Below are positions 36,355 to 44,734 of a stretch of 64,000 nt of DNA, one piece after another. The position numbers were made by a program, and so were the translations under genes. The stretch covers positions 186,001 to 250,000 of the forward strand of contig NZ_JAYWTM010000004.1 of the NCBI RefSeq assembly GCF_036016195.1. Reading direction: 5' to 3'. Each line of letters begins with the position of its first letter. Position 1 is the stretch's first letter. The DNA comes from Brenneria populi (lineage in GTDB: Bacteria; Pseudomonadota; Gammaproteobacteria; Enterobacterales; Enterobacteriaceae). The notes under the pieces were generated by a model, which saw nothing but the letters and a program-made list of their open reading frames with translations, searched no databases and was not told where the DNA came from.

Positions 36355-36701
36355 TACGCCCCCCACACCACAACGGTTCCATAAATAACGTACACCAATA
36401 GCGCAACCACGATCGCCAACTGTAAAGTCAGGCGCAGGGCCAACGGTTTAATGTAGTCGGTCAGCACTTGCCACATCCCTATCCATGCGTGTACCAGGAT
36501 GGAAAATAACGTCAGCAGCGTGAATACCTTAGTGAGCGCCATAGAGAAAAACGCGCGCCAGACTTCATAGGTTATGCTGTCGGCGGAGACGACAAAGCCA
36601 ATCAGATAGATGACATACAGCACGATAACGATGGCGGACGCCCGAAGCAGCAGCCAGTCCTGTACGCCATTTCTTCCTAATGCAGAAGCATTGCTTACCA
36701 T
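36354..36701 (-). CDS. sdhD: succinate dehydrogenase membrane anchor SdhD
   Basis: Haem b and quinone-binding anchor subunit of complex II. The 115-residue protein begins MVSNASALGRNGVQDWLLLRASAIVIVLYVIYLIGF. It has three helices and a VHAWIGMWQVLTDYIK segment holding the haem-ligand histidine. It overlaps sdhC by seven bases and sdhA by one. Confidence 0.97.
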   Translation of the reverse strand: MVSNASALGRNGVQDWLLLRASAIVIVLYVIYLIGFVVSADSITYEVWRAFFSMALTKVFTLLTLFSILVHAWIGMWQVLTDYIKPLALRLTLQLAIVVALLVYVIYGTVVVWGA

Positions 36702-37084
36702 ACGAGGACTCCAGCCAGTAGTGAAAGCACGACGGTAATAACAAAGGAGATGTTTGCGGAACGCTTACCGCCGACCAGATCTTCTTCTATATAGCCAAAA
36801 TCCATCATCAGGTGACGCAGACCGCCGACGATATGGTAGGCCAGCGCGGTGAGAATGCCCCAGACGATAAATTTAACCATAAAGCTATCCATGATCTGCG
36901 CGGCGCGCAGAAATCCCTCCTCTGAAGAGAGAGAGAGGCCCAACAGCCACAGCAGGATACCGAGAGCGACAAAGGTGATAACGCCGGATACACGGTGAAG
37001 GATAGAGGCTATCGCAGTAACGGGAAACTGGATCGTTTGCAGATCCAGATTAACAGGTCTTTGTTTTTTCACAGATTCGCCCAC
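36695..37084 (-). CDS. sdhC: succinate dehydrogenase cytochrome b556 subunit
   Basis: Membrane anchor carrying haem b with SdhD. The 129-residue protein reads ...VKKQRPVNLDLQTIQFPVTAIASILHRVSGV, where the histidine of SILHRVSG is the haem ligand, and ends ITVVLSLLAGVLVW. The start is a GTG at 37084; a second in-frame GTG at 37072 would give VKKQRP directly. A GGAGG sequence lies too far upstream to decide. It is the first gene of sdhCDAB-sucABCD, divergent from gltA. Confidence 0.95.
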   Translation of the reverse strand: MGESVKKQRPVNLDLQTIQFPVTAIASILHRVSGVITFVALGILLWLLGLSLSSEEGFLRAAQIMDSFMVKFIVWGILTALAYHIVGGLRHLMMDFGYIEEDLVGGKRSANISFVITVVLSLLAGVLVW

Positions 37085-37735
37085 ACAGTTTTTATTATTG
37101 TGACTTCCTCCGGACCTGTATGAGGTCAGACAGCATGAATGCCCAAAACCTGAAACTCGTTTTGCGGTACGCGCTCAAACATCGACATTCCGGTATCTAA
37201 ACAGCGCATGCTCACTTCATGCTGGGTGCTCCTACGGCAGGGTATCCCGGAGACCTGGCCGAAGTATAGGAGCTTCACATTCTTATTACAATTACCATAC
37301 AAACTGTTTGGAGACATTTCCCTTGAATAGTGATTCGCATCACGAATTTCACAATTCATTCAAAATTACTTATTAGTTTTGACAAAAAATAAACATTGCG
37401 ATTACAACTATGGCGATAAATTCCCTATGCTGTAGTAAAGCGCAGCGGTTATTCTTCCCCACTGCCGAAACTTATGTAACAGTGGTGCGGATAATCCCTG
37501 TAAAAGTCATAGATATTACTATGACGAATGACGAGAATGATTAATTATCTGGAGAGATGATGTTTCCATCCTGAGGCAATGGGCGATAAGTCCATAAATT
37601 TTCGGCCTTGCTCTGTGCCCTATTGACGATTCGTCGCGACAGAGTTTCATCGGTCCATCATTAACCCGATGTACAGGCATGTACGGTATTTCTTCGGTGA
37701 AAAGAGTTTAAAATTAAAGCGCTAGGAGACTATAA
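37085..37735. promoter_or_regulatory. divergent sdhC / gltA control region
   Basis: About 650 bp without a gene. It contains the sdh promoter with a long leader, as in E. coli where the sdhC leader is over 200 nt, and the gltA promoter and leader. A CRP-like site lies at 37328-37345. An AGGAG sequence precedes the gltA ATG. Confidence 0.5.
37328..37345 (-). promoter_or_regulatory. CRP-like site upstream of sdhC
   Basis: GTGA-N6-TCAC is perfect in the core (GTGATTCGCATCAC), about 250 bp before the sdhC start. Given the long sdhC leader known from E. coli, this places it near the promoter. CRP activation of sdh is established in E. coli. Confidence 0.6.
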
Positions 37736-39022
37736 ATGACTGACAAAAAAGCAACGCTGACTCTAGACGGTAAAGATCCTATTGAGCTTAACGTGCTGAC
37801 CGGCACGCTGGGACAACAGGAGATCGATATCCGCTCCCTGGGCGCCAAAGGATTGTTCACATTTGACCCTGGTTTCACCTCCACCGCATCCTGCGAATCT
37901 AAAATCACCTTTATCGATGGTGAAGAGGGCGTTTTATTACACCGCGGTTTTCCTATCGCTCAGTTGGCCGAGAAGTCCAACTACCTTGAAGTTTGCTATA
38001 TCCTGCTTTTCGGCGAGGCGCCGACGCAGGAGCAGTTCGACACCTTTAAAACCACGGTGACGCGCCACACGATGATCCACGAACAGATTACCCGCCTGTT
38101 CCACGGCTTCCGTCGCGACTCGCATCCGATGGCCGTACTGTGCGGGGTGACCGGCGCGCTGGCGGCGTTCTACCACGATTCGCTGGATATCAGCATCGAA
38201 CGCCACCGTGAAATCGCCGCTTACCGTCTGCTATCCAAAATGCCGACCGTCGCCGCCATGTGTTACAAATATTCGCTCGGTCAGCCCTTTGTCTATCCTA
38301 AAAACAACCTTTCATATGCCGGTAATTTCCTGCATATGATGTTCGCGACCCCGTGCGAGGAGTACGAGGTGAACCCGGTGCTGGAACGCGCCATGGACCG
38401 AATTCTGATCCTGCACGCCGACCACGAACAAAACGCCTCCACCTCGACGGTGAGAACGGCGGGATCGTCCGGCGCCAACCCGTTCGCCTGTATCGCCGCC
38501 GGGATCGCCTCGCTGTGGGGACCGGCGCACGGCGGGGCGAACGAAGCCTGTCTGCGCATGCTGGAAGAGATCAGCTCCGTTGAACACATCCCGGCCTTCG
38601 TCAAGCGGGCCAAAGACAAAAATGATTCGTTCCGTCTGATGGGATTCGGCCACCGCGTGTATAAAAACTACGACCCGCGCGCGACCGTGATGCGCGAAAC
38701 CTGCCATGAAGTGCTGAAGGAGCTGGGAAGAAAAGACGACCTGCTGGAAGTCGCCATGGAGCTGGAGCACATCGCGCTGAACGATCCGTACTTCATTGAG
38801 AAGAAGCTCTATCCGAACGTCGATTTTTATTCGGGCATTATTTTGAAAGCGATGGGGATTCCCTCTTCCATGTTTACCGTGATCTTCGCCATGGCGCGTA
38901 CGGTCGGCTGGATCGCCCACTGGAATGAAATGCACGACGACGGGATTAAAATCGCGCGTCCGCGCCAGCTCTACACCGGCTACGGCAAACGTGATTTTGA
39001 ATCCAATTTATCGAAAGAGTGA
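37736..39022 (+). CDS. gltA: citrate synthase (hexameric type II)
   Basis: Condenses acetyl-CoA and oxaloacetate, the first TCA step; the Gram-negative type is NADH-inhibited. The 428-residue protein begins MTDKKATLTLDGKDPIELNV. It carries the catalytic segments GPAHGGANEACLRML and FGHRVYKNYDPRA and the C-terminal RPRQLYTGYGKRDF. Length is one residue from E. coli (427). It is transcribed away from sdhC as a single gene. Confidence 0.98.
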   Translation: MTDKKATLTLDGKDPIELNVLTGTLGQQEIDIRSLGAKGLFTFDPGFTSTASCESKITFIDGEEGVLLHRGFPIAQLAEKSNYLEVCYILLFGEAPTQEQFDTFKTTVTRHTMIHEQITRLFHGFRRDSHPMAVLCGVTGALAAFYHDSLDISIERHREIAAYRLLSKMPTVAAMCYKYSLGQPFVYPKNNLSYAGNFLHMMFATPCEEYEVNPVLERAMDRILILHADHEQNASTSTVRTAGSSGANPFACIAAGIASLWGPAHGGANEACLRMLEEISSVEHIPAFVKRAKDKNDSFRLMGFGHRVYKNYDPRATVMRETCHEVLKELGRKDDLLEVAMELEHIALNDPYFIEKKLYPNVDFYSGIILKAMGIPSSMFTVIFAMARTVGWIAHWNEMHDDGIKIARPRQLYTGYGKRDFESNLSKE

Positions 39023-39051
39023 TCGATTCGTTCAACCAGAATGAAGACCGG

Positions 39052-39121
39052 AGCGCCCCGTCAGCGGGGCGAGTAATATCTAACGTTATCAACAGGCTGA
39101 TGAACCCCGCGGGGTTCATCA
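39052..39121 (-). repeat. dispersed repeat, left-half copy, ending in a perfect palindrome
   Basis: On the minus strand TCAGCCTGTTGATAAC, AGATATTACTCGCCCCG and a following GACGGGGCG match the left module of the 13151-13338 copy. The stretch GATGAACCCC-GC-GGGGTTCATC (39099-39120) is a perfect 22-base palindrome and may also end transcription of gltA or nei. The central and right modules are missing. It lies between convergent gltA and nei. Confidence 0.75.
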
Positions 39122-39213
39122 TTTCGACTAAGGCCGCAAAAATCGACGACGGCTATGCGCGCGCCGCCATCGCCGTACCGGCACAAATTTCTCCCCGAAC
39201 CTCCAGGACTCCC

Positions 39214-40005
39214 TCACCGCTGGCAGCCGGGACACCAGTAAAACGGACGCGACGCCAGCATGGTTTTCACAATGATATGTCCGCATCGCAGACAGGCTTC
39301 CCCTTCGCGATGAAACACCTTAAAGGAGAAAACGGCGCCGTGATGGCGATTCTCATCCGCCGCGCCGCGCGTGTTATAGGATAGACGCGGGATATCGAGC
39401 AGCGCCTGGCTTAAGGTTTGCAGCTGTTCGCCGCTCAGGCCCTGCGCACTGTGCTGCGGGGCCAGCCGCGCGTGCCAGAGGATTTCAACTCTCAGATAGT
39501 TGCCCAGACCGGCTAAAAAAGTCTGGTCGAGCAATAGGCCGGCGAACCGGCGGCGGCGAAAACGCGCGGAGAGCAACCTCTCGCCGACCTGCTCCGGCGT
39601 TAGCGTCAAATCCAGCACGTCGGGGCCGATGCGCCGCAGGAAAGGGTGCGATGAGAGAGAATCCGTGGTCAACATTTCAATATCGGAGGCGCTGAACAGC
39701 AAAGCGGCCCGCTCGTCCGTTTCCAGTCTGACGCGCAGATCGCGTTTGGTTTGCGGCGTTTCCCCGGCATTCGCCACCCGCCACACGCCATATAGCTGGT
39801 TATGACTGTAAAGCACCAGACCGTTGGTAAAATAGGTCAGTAACGCTTTTCCGCGGGTGACGATTTTCTCAACCCGCCGCCCGGCCAGCAACGGCTCATA
39901 CTGTTTCAGCTCAGGGAACGCGAACCAGACGCGGGTCAATGTCTTGCCGACAATCGCGGCCGCCAGCGTGTCGGCCGCGCGGCGGATCTCCGGTCCTTCC
40001 GGCAT
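39214..40005 (-). CDS. nei: endonuclease VIII (DNA glycosylase/AP lyase)
   Basis: Base-excision repair enzyme for oxidised pyrimidines. The 263-residue protein has the catalytic N-terminus MPEGPEIRRAAD (P2 nucleophile after Met removal, E3) and LAGLGNYLRVEILWHARLAP with the helix-two-turn-helix. A C-terminal zinc finger CLRCGHIIVKTML...FYWCPGCQR is present. The absence of the Fpg K-x-I signature and the PEGPE-type N-terminus identify Nei rather than MutM. The pxp genes lie upstream in the same direction. Confidence 0.95.
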   Translation of the reverse strand: MPEGPEIRRAADTLAAAIVGKTLTRVWFAFPELKQYEPLLAGRRVEKIVTRGKALLTYFTNGLVLYSHNQLYGVWRVANAGETPQTKRDLRVRLETDERAALLFSASDIEMLTTDSLSSHPFLRRIGPDVLDLTLTPEQVGERLLSARFRRRRFAGLLLDQTFLAGLGNYLRVEILWHARLAPQHSAQGLSGEQLQTLSQALLDIPRLSYNTRGAADENRHHGAVFSFKVFHREGEACLRCGHIIVKTMLASRPFYWCPGCQR

Positions 40006-40073
40006 GAATCACTCCATAATAAAATAAAAAAACGATGCGGCGCATGCGCGAGGCGCCGCCGCCCTCCGCGCCA

Positions 40074-40811
40074 TCATGCGGCGGCGACGTCAATCCGATG
40101 CTGGGAAAAACAGTTGCGCAACTTACGGGCGAAGGTCAGCGCATGCTGGCCGTCGCCGTGAACGCAGACCGTATCCGCCTGAACATCGACCCAGGAACCG
40201 TCGCTGGCGCGCACGCGCTTGCGCTGAATCATCTCCAGCGTTTGGGCTAAGGCAAGTTCGTCGCTGTTAATCAACGCGCCTGACTGGGAACGCGGCACCA
40301 AAGATCCATCCGGCAGGTAGCAGCGATCGGCGAACACCTCCTGGCGGGTGACCAGCCCCAAACGCTGCCCGGCGCGAATCAGTTCACTGCCGGCCAATCC
40401 CACCAGACGCAAGGCCGGATTGATCATTTTCACCGCGCGGGCGACGGCGTCGGCCAGCGCGGGTTCGCGGGCGGCCTGATTATAGAGCATGCCGTGCGGC
40501 TTGACGTGAACCAGCCTTCCCCCTTCCGCGGCGGCGATCGCGGCCAGCGCGCCGATCTGATACACCACCTGGGCAAAAACCGTCTCCGCCGGCAGCTGCA
40601 TCGCTTTGCGGCCGAAGTTCTCGCGATCGGGAAAGCTGGGATGCGCCCCGAGCGCCACGCCATAGTCGATGCCCCAACGTACCGACCGCCGCATGGTTTG
40701 CGCGTCTCCCGCATGAAATCCGCAGGCGATATTCGCCGAACTGACCAGTTTCAACAATGCTTCATCATGCTCTCCGCCTTCGCCCAGGTCGGCATTCAGG
40801 TCAATAATCAT
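40074..40811 (-). CDS. pxpA: 5-oxoprolinase subunit A
   Basis: LamB/YcsF-family subunit of the ATP-dependent bacterial 5-oxoprolinase that converts 5-oxoproline, a damage product of glutamine and glutamate, to glutamate. The start at 40811 gives MIIDLNADLGEGGEHDEALL, colinear with E. coli PxpA, and 245 residues. SANIACGFHAGDA, GAHPSFPDRENFGRK and VKPHGMLYNQA are family motifs. It overlaps the end of pxpC by 11 bases. Confidence 0.95.
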   Translation of the reverse strand: MIIDLNADLGEGGEHDEALLKLVSSANIACGFHAGDAQTMRRSVRWGIDYGVALGAHPSFPDRENFGRKAMQLPAETVFAQVVYQIGALAAIAAAEGGRLVHVKPHGMLYNQAAREPALADAVARAVKMINPALRLVGLAGSELIRAGQRLGLVTRQEVFADRCYLPDGSLVPRSQSGALINSDELALAQTLEMIQRKRVRASDGSWVDVQADTVCVHGDGQHALTFARKLRNCFSQHRIDVAAA

Positions 40812-41730
40812 GTAGCCTCCACGCCAGTTGATCAAGATAACGCCGCTGTTCCTGCGCCGCACGGTGCGCCTCCGCCAGCGTACAGCGGACGAAATGCACC
40901 GGCTCCCCCAGACGTATTTGCGCCAAATGATACAGATCGGCATCAATCACGCAGGCGATACGCGGGTACCCTCCCGTGGTTTGCGCATCGGCCAGCAACA
41001 CAATCGGATGGCCGTTGTGCGGCACCTGCACGACGCCCGGCAACAGGCCATGCGACGGCATCTCCCTGCGGGTCGTCCGGGATAATTCCGGGCCTTGCAG
41101 CCGATACCCCATGCGGTTGCTTTGCGGACTCAGATGCCAGGAAGTCTGCCAAAATTTTTCCTGGGCATCGCCGCTGAACTCTTTATATTCCGGCCCCGGC
41201 AACGCTCTGACGCGGTTGCCAAAGAGCAGTTGCTTAACCCCTATTTCTCGGGTCGGCGTGCGGACGGCGCGTCCCAGCGCGAGTTCGTCGCCGTCCGCCA
41301 GCAGGCGTCCAGAGAATCCGCCGAACCCCGCTTTCAGATCGGTACTGCGCGAACCTAAGGTTTCCGGCACCGCGACGCCGCCGGACAGCGCCAGATAGCT
41401 GCGCATACCGTGGCGCGGCATATGCATTTTCAATATTTGTCCGGCCCGCACGGCAAAGCGCCATCCGGTCCACAGCGGTTTACCGTCCAACTCGGCGTGG
41501 CAGTCGGCGCCGGTCAGCGCGACCCAGCAGGGGGAGGTAAAGGCGGCGATGAATTTTCCCAGCGTGATTTCCAGCGCGGCGGCATTCTCCGCGTTGCCCA
41601 CCAGCAGATTAGCCAGCTTAAGCGCGGGAATATCCAGCGCGCCCGACTGGCTGACGCCCAGGTGACGCAAGCCGAAACGCCCGGCGTCCTGTACGGAAGC
41701 GTGTAGTCCAGCATGAATAATTTTCAGCAT
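40801..41730 (-). CDS. pxpC: 5-oxoprolinase subunit C
   Basis: Biotin-dependent carboxylase-like subunit (KipA/YbgK family) of 5-oxoprolinase, working with PxpA and PxpB. The 309-residue protein begins MLKIIHAGLHASVQDAGRFGLRHLGVSQSGALD. It carries QSNRMGYRLQGPEL and GVVQVPHNGHPIVLLADAQTTGGYPRI, typical of the family. It overlaps pxpB by seven bases and pxpA by eleven, so the three are tightly coupled. Confidence 0.95.
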   Translation of the reverse strand: MLKIIHAGLHASVQDAGRFGLRHLGVSQSGALDIPALKLANLLVGNAENAAALEITLGKFIAAFTSPCWVALTGADCHAELDGKPLWTGWRFAVRAGQILKMHMPRHGMRSYLALSGGVAVPETLGSRSTDLKAGFGGFSGRLLADGDELALGRAVRTPTREIGVKQLLFGNRVRALPGPEYKEFSGDAQEKFWQTSWHLSPQSNRMGYRLQGPELSRTTRREMPSHGLLPGVVQVPHNGHPIVLLADAQTTGGYPRIACVIDADLYHLAQIRLGEPVHFVRCTLAEAHRAAQEQRRYLDQLAWRLHDY

Positions 41731-42380
41731 ACGCCCGCCTTCTGCGGCAGAAACCGAATATTATCGCCGGGACGCAGCAGCGTCGGCGGCGTACTCAGCG
41801 GATCGAACAAGCGCAGAGCGGTGCGGCCGATCAGCTGCCAGCCGCCTGGCGTCGATAGCGGGTAAATGCCGGTTTGCGCGCCGCCGATGCCGACCGAGCC
41901 GGCGGCCACCTGGAGCCGAGGCTCGGCGCGGCGCGGCGCGTGCAACTTTTCGTCCAGCCCGCCCAGATAGGCGAAGCCCGGCTGAAAGCCGAGAAAATAG
42001 ACGGTATAGCTTGCAGAGGCGTGCGCCGCCACAACCTGTTTTTCGCTCATGCCGCAGTGGCCGGCGACCCAGGCCAGATCCGGCCCGGCTTCGCCGCCGT
42101 AGGTCACCGGGATATCAATGGCGCGGGGTTCGAAAAGCAACGACTCGCTCTCTTCCCACCAGCGTTGCAGATTTTCAATGGCGTCCAGCGCCGCCCGCTG
42201 CGGATGCGCCAGCAGCACCGTCAGATTGTTCATGCCCGGGATCGCTTCCTGCACCGCCTCATGGCGATGCAAACGTTCGGCCAGCCCCCAGATGCGCTGC
42301 TGACTTTGCAGCGTCATCGGCGGCTCCAGCTCCAGAACCACCGTTTTCTCGCCCAGCAGATAACACCGCGCCCGTTGCAA
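41724..42380 (-). CDS. pxpB: 5-oxoprolinase subunit B
   Basis: KipI/YbgJ-family subunit of 5-oxoprolinase. A TTG at 42380 is chosen as start. It gives an N-terminus colinear with E. coli PxpB (QRARCYLLGEKTVVLELEPP), exactly 218 residues, and has GGAG six bases upstream. ATG 42395 and GTG 42398 in the same frame are alternatives. Conserved parts are AIPGMNNLTVLL, FLGFQPGFAYLGGLDEKLHAPRR and GSVGIGGAQTGIYPLSTPGGWQLIG. It is the first gene of pxpBCA, 129 bp after ybgI. Confidence 0.92.
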   Translation of the reverse strand: MQRARCYLLGEKTVVLELEPPMTLQSQQRIWGLAERLHRHEAVQEAIPGMNNLTVLLAHPQRAALDAIENLQRWWEESESLLFEPRAIDIPVTYGGEAGPDLAWVAGHCGMSEKQVVAAHASASYTVYFLGFQPGFAYLGGLDEKLHAPRRAEPRLQVAAGSVGIGGAQTGIYPLSTPGGWQLIGRTALRLFDPLSTPPTLLRPGDNIRFLPQKAGVC

Positions 42381-42509
42381 TCTTCTCTCCCGCATCACGT
42401 TGATGTTTTTCTTGTCATTATGGTAAAAGCAAAAAAGATACCAACCTGGATTTTTATGCTTATTTTTATCGTTTGCCGAGCTATGCCCTTAATAAAGAAA
42501 CATTCGTCA

Positions 42510-43253
42510 TCAGGCCGGATTAGGAATATCGATAAAGGTCACGTCAAAGCCATGTTCCTGGGCCAGCCATTCCCCCAGGGCGTGGATCCCTCCCCGCTCG
42601 GTGGCATGATGCCCGGCGGCAAAAAAATGCAGCCCCATTTCGCGGGCGATATGAATCGTCTGCTCCGAGACTTCGCCGGTAATAAAGGCATCGACGCCAA
42701 AGCGGGCGGCCAATTCGATAAAACCCTGTCCCCCGCCGGTACACCAGGCAATTCTCCGTATCTGTCGCGGTGCATTATCCCCACAATGCAGCACCGCACG
42801 CCCCAAGCGGTTTTCCAGACGCTGGCGCAGCGCATCGCCGCTAAGTGTTTGAGACAGCTCGCCATACGGCACCAGCGGCTCAATCATCCCCAGTACGTCG
42901 ATCTCCAGCAGCGCAGCCAGTTGGGCGTTATTGCCCAGTTGAGGATGGGCATCCAGCGGCAAATGATAGCCATAGAGATTAATATCGTTAATCAGCAGCG
43001 TCTTTAGCCGATTACGCTTCATCCCGACGACGATCGGCGCTTCGTTTTTCCAAAAATAGCCGTGGTGGACCAAAACGGCATCGGCCTGATGCTCAACGGC
43101 CGCATCCAGCAAAGCCTGCGAGGCGGTGACGCCGGTGACGATACGCCGCACATCGCGCCGGCCCTCCACCTGCAGGCCGTTCGGGGCGTAATCCTGAAAG
43201 GACTCAACGTTAAGCTTCTGGTTGATCAGTTTTTCCAACTCGCTGTTACGCAT
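42510..43253 (-). CDS. ybgI: Nif3-family metal-binding protein YbgI
   Basis: A 247-residue dinuclear-metal protein of the NIF3 (GTP cyclohydrolase 1 type 2-like) family; its biological role is unsettled, with links to radiation and oxidative stress. Metal ligands are seen in VLVHHGYFW, DAHPQLGNN and GHHATERGG. Length equals E. coli YbgI. It lies 2 bp after phrB, so the two are probably co-transcribed. Confidence 0.93.
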   Translation of the reverse strand: MRNSELEKLINQKLNVESFQDYAPNGLQVEGRRDVRRIVTGVTASQALLDAAVEHQADAVLVHHGYFWKNEAPIVVGMKRNRLKTLLINDINLYGYHLPLDAHPQLGNNAQLAALLEIDVLGMIEPLVPYGELSQTLSGDALRQRLENRLGRAVLHCGDNAPRQIRRIAWCTGGGQGFIELAARFGVDAFITGEVSEQTIHIAREMGLHFFAAGHHATERGGIHALGEWLAQEHGFDVTFIDIPNPA

Positions 43254-43255
43254 AG

Positions 43256-44713
43256 TTAACTCTTCTCTGTTTGATCGTCATTCGCCGCGGCGAAATTTTT
43301 CGCGGCTTCAAACGCCGCCAGCGTCCGCCCTCTCGCCTGTTGGTGATCGACAATCGGCGGCGGATAGTCCAGGGAGTGCGCCTGTCGCTCGGCCCACCGA
43401 TGAGGCTGATGAATATCTTTATCCGGCACCGCCGCCAGCTCCGGCAGCCAGCGGCGAATAAAGGCCCCCTGCGGATCGAATCGCTCTCCCTGCGCGGTCG
43501 GGTTGAAAATGCGGAAATAGGGCGCGGCGTCGGTTCCGGTCGACGCCGCCCACTGCCAGCCGCCGTTATTCGCCGCCAGATCGCCGTCCAGCAATTGCGA
43601 TATAAAATAGCGCTCCCCTTCGCGCCAGTCGATAAGTAAATCTTTTACTAAAAAACTGGCGCAAATCATACGCAGGCGGTTATGCATCCAGCCGGTTTGA
43701 TTCATCTGCCGCATGGCTGCATCCACGATCGGATACCCGGTTTTCCCCTGCTGCCAGGCGGCCAGATCCTCCGGCGCCTGACGCCACTGAACCTGCCGGG
43801 TCCAGGCAATGAACGGCTGGTTTTTACACAAATCCGGCCAGAACACCAATAGATGGCGGTAAAACTCGCGCCAGACCAGCTCATTGAACCAGACAAAAGC
43901 GCCGCTCTCCCGCTGTTCCAGCAGCGCGGGACATTCGGCGCGCAGCCGGTTAAAACACTGGCGGGGGGAGAGAACGCCCAGAGCCAGGTAAGGCGATAAC
44001 TTGCTGGTTCCCGCCAGCGCCGGCAAATCCCGCTGGCGCGCATAATCCGGCGCCTGCTCGCGGCAGAATTGACGCAGTCGGCCCAGGGCCGCCGCCTCCC
44101 CCGCGGGAAATTCCCGGTCGACGGCCAGCCGAGGATAGCTGAAGGGCGTCAATGACGCCGTGAGATCAACCGCTGCGCCGTTTCTCGGGCGCGGCGCCGG
44201 AACGCTAGCGGTATCGGTTTCCAGCAGCCGTTTGATAAACGCCTGGCGAAACGGCGTGAACACCTTGTACATATTGCCCTCCCCGGTCAGCACGCTCCCG
44301 GGCGGCAACAGCAGGCCGTCATCAAATCCCCGGCACTCGACGCTTTCGGCCAGCAGCGATTCCGCCAGTTCGTCGCGCCGCCGTTCGTTGATTTCATACT
44401 GACGGTTATAAAACAGGCGCGTAACGTCCTGCCGCCGGCAGAAATCGGCCAGCCAGCGCGCCGCCGCGGAAAAATCCGCGCATTCATGATAGTAAAGCGC
44501 GATCCCTTTCTCTGCCAGCGCCTGGCGCATCAACTCAAGATTTTCCAGCAGAAAGGCGGCCTGCCGCGGGGCCATGCCGTGCCGCCGCCACTGCTGCGGC
44601 GTGGCGATAAACAGGGCGATAACCCGCGCCTGCGCGTCCTGGCAAGCCGCATGCAACGCCAGGTTATCGGTCGTGCGTAGATCGTTACGCAGCCAGACCA
44701 GGTTCGTGGTCAT
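43256..44713 (-). CDS. phrB: deoxyribodipyrimidine photolyase
   Basis: Light-dependent repair of cyclobutane pyrimidine dimers using FADH and a folate antenna. The 485-residue protein begins MTTNLVWLRNDLRTTDNLALH. FAD-site segments include TSKLSPYLALGVLSPRQC, WFNELVWREFYRHLL, GYPIVDAAMRQMNQTGWMHNRLRM and NNGGWQWAASTGTDAAPYFRIFNP. The class I (CPD) assignment follows its E. coli-like gene order and sequence. It is preceded by ybgA with 21 bp between. Confidence 0.96.
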   Translation of the reverse strand: MTTNLVWLRNDLRTTDNLALHAACQDAQARVIALFIATPQQWRRHGMAPRQAAFLLENLELMRQALAEKGIALYYHECADFSAAARWLADFCRRQDVTRLFYNRQYEINERRRDELAESLLAESVECRGFDDGLLLPPGSVLTGEGNMYKVFTPFRQAFIKRLLETDTASVPAPRPRNGAAVDLTASLTPFSYPRLAVDREFPAGEAAALGRLRQFCREQAPDYARQRDLPALAGTSKLSPYLALGVLSPRQCFNRLRAECPALLEQRESGAFVWFNELVWREFYRHLLVFWPDLCKNQPFIAWTRQVQWRQAPEDLAAWQQGKTGYPIVDAAMRQMNQTGWMHNRLRMICASFLVKDLLIDWREGERYFISQLLDGDLAANNGGWQWAASTGTDAAPYFRIFNPTAQGERFDPQGAFIRRWLPELAAVPDKDIHQPHRWAERQAHSLDYPPPIVDHQQARGRTLAAFEAAKNFAAANDDQTEKS

Positions 44714-44734
44714 AAATCATCCTCGGGCTATCCG

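Noticed and set aside
41874..43007. A 377-codon plus-strand frame across pxpB and ybgI
   Set aside because: Both conserved genes lie on the minus strand here, and the frame has no recognisable domain.
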